6,752 nucleotides of DNA, taken from contig JADFOC010000149.1 in assembly GCA_022563075.1 (NCBI GenBank), positions 1-6,752 of the forward strand. The letters run 5' to 3'. Position numbers and translations under genes: made by a program. Of the stretch, positions 5,844-6,752 are shown in pieces. The first letter of the stretch is position 1; each line of letters starts with the position of its first letter. Source of the stretch: Pseudomonadota bacterium. Lineage in GTDB: Bacteria; Pseudomonadota; Gammaproteobacteria; Pseudomonadales; Pseudohongiellaceae. The notes under the pieces were generated by a model that saw nothing but the letters and a program-made list of their open reading frames with translations, was not told where the DNA came from and searched no databases.

Positions 5844-6752
5844 ATGCAAAACCAAGCTAGCAATGCAACCAGATGGCTGCTGATGATTCTATTATCGGGG
5901 TTTCTGCTGAACTGTTCGGAGCCGTCATCCGAATCCAGCAGCACATCAACCGCCGCCGCCGTGGAAGATGGGGCGGCCAATGCAGACATTAATGCAGATG
6001 AGCCCGAGGCCGATGCGGCACTACTAGAGAGACAGCCCACCAGTCATTGGCTCAATCAAGAACCTATCGGAACTGGACTGGGGCCGGTTACGCCGGAGAC
6101 ACTGGCCAGTGGCACCGCCAATCCGGAGCAGTGGTTGCATTACGGAGGCGATTATCGAAACTTCCGCCACAGTCCCATTACCGAGTTGAATCCAGCAACC
6201 ATTCAGACTTTGCAAGTGGCCTGGTCATTCCCCACCGGTACCCAAGGGCAATTCGCGATGTCGCCGATCGTCTACGACGGCATCATGTACATGACCACCA
6301 GTTACAATCATTTGATGGCGTTGAATGCGGCAACCGGAGAACTGTATTGGCGCTATGACCATCCGCAACCCGAAGACTTGAGAATCTGCTGTGGACCCGC
6401 CAATCGAGGCGCTGCCATCTATGGTGATCAGATCATCATGGGCACCCTGGATGCACATCTGCTTTCCTTCGATCGTTTTACCGGGGAGCTGTTGTGGGAC
6501 ATTGAGATTGACGAACACAGTCATGGCTTCAGTGCAACTGCCGCACCGCTGATCGTAAAGAACATGGCGATCATCGGCATCGCCGGTGGCGAGTTTGGTG
6601 TGCGTGGTTATTTCGATGCCTATGACCTGAATACTCAGGAACGCGTGTGGCGCGTGTACACCATTCCCGGCGAGGGTGAACCGGGCAATGACAGTTGGGC
6701 TGGCGATTCCTGGAAAACGGGTGGCGCTCCAACCTGGTCGGTGGGTGCTTAC
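5844..6752 (+). CDS. PQQ-dependent alcohol dehydrogenase-like quinoprotein, 3' end outside window
   Basis: The first 303 residues are present and the frame stays open to the window edge. This type I quinoprotein, an eight-bladed propeller, oxidises alcohols in the periplasm using PQQ and a metal ion. Seen: WLHYGGDYRNFRHSPITELN at 97-116, the start of the propeller; a vicinal Cys182-Cys183 pair in RICCGPANRG, the disulfide ring typical of PQQ alcohol dehydrogenases; GGEFGVRGYFDAYD at 248-261, where Glu250 matches the metal ligand Glu177 of methanol dehydrogenase MxaF; and GDSWKTGGAPTW at 286-297, the PQQ-contact region. The N-terminus is a hydrophobic signal ending LLNC (21-24), a non-ideal lipobox, then a Ser/Ala/acidic stretch (25-62), which suggests a lipid-anchored protein (inference). 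The ATG follows AGAGG (5831-5835) by 8 bases. The metal ligands Asn and Asp, the catalytic base and any cytochrome c domain lie beyond the edge, so the substrate class and metal cannot be told. Confidence 0.9.
   Translation, partial: MQNQASNATRWLLMILLSGFLLNCSEPSSESSSTSTAAAVEDGAANADINADEPEADAALLERQPTSHWLNQEPIGTGLGPVTPETLASGTANPEQWLHYGGDYRNFRHSPITELNPATIQTLQVAWSFPTGTQGQFAMSPIVYDGIMYMTTSYNHLMALNAATGELYWRYDHPQPEDLRICCGPANRGAAIYGDQIIMGTLDAHLLSFDRFTGELLWDIEIDEHSHGFSATAAPLIVKNMAIIGIAGGEFGVRGYFDAYDLNTQERVWRVYTIPGEGEPGNDSWAGDSWKTGGAPTWSVGAY

Noticed and set aside
5825..6524. Several minus-strand frames and one plus-strand frame (6047-6358) inside the quinoprotein region
   Set aside because: They are shadows of the open reading frame from 5844, whose translation gives clear quinoprotein motifs over its full visible length.

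Overview
The window reads as chromosomal DNA of a free-living, probably marine-type gammaproteobacterium. This is inferred from three things: a ferredoxin-NADP+ reductase of the Azotobacter/Pseudomonas type, moderate GC content, and a set of exported proteins (PRX_like1 redoxin, 'PRTADGK..LQGIW' secreted protein, MMPL exporter, PQQ alcohol dehydrogenase) common in heterotrophic gammaproteobacteria. No taxonomic marker is present, so this is only a suggestion. I saw no mobile element, tRNA, rRNA or CRISPR array.

Layout. Positions 15-785 (+) encode a complete ferredoxin/flavodoxin-NADP+ reductase (fpr) starting at GTG. It converges on 902-1498 (-), an exported thioredoxin-fold redoxin, and a strong two-way terminator hairpin lies between them. 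A 532-bp gene-free stretch (1499-2030) separates the redoxin from the divergent gene at 2031-3032 (+), a secreted 333-residue protein of a widespread family without known function, which ends in its own terminator. A new promoter then appears to drive 3206-5674 (+), an 822-residue RND/MMPL-type exporter with 12 predicted membrane segments. After a 169-bp gap with a palindrome over a possible promoter, 5844-6752 (+) holds the first 303 residues of a PQQ-dependent alcohol dehydrogenase-like protein with a lipoprotein-like N-terminus. It is cut by the window edge.

How the genes may work together. Everything after fpr is exported or membrane-bound: a redoxin, an unknown secreted protein, a large exporter and a periplasmic quinoprotein. 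This fits a cell-envelope module for oxidising or moving small, possibly hydrophobic, molecules, but each gene appears to have its own promoter and the link is inference. The points most worth following are the unknown secreted family, the lipoprotein-like quinoprotein, the one-sided Asp-Asp motif and acidic repeat insert in the exporter, and a cluster of CTA codons at the exporter's inter-domain junction.
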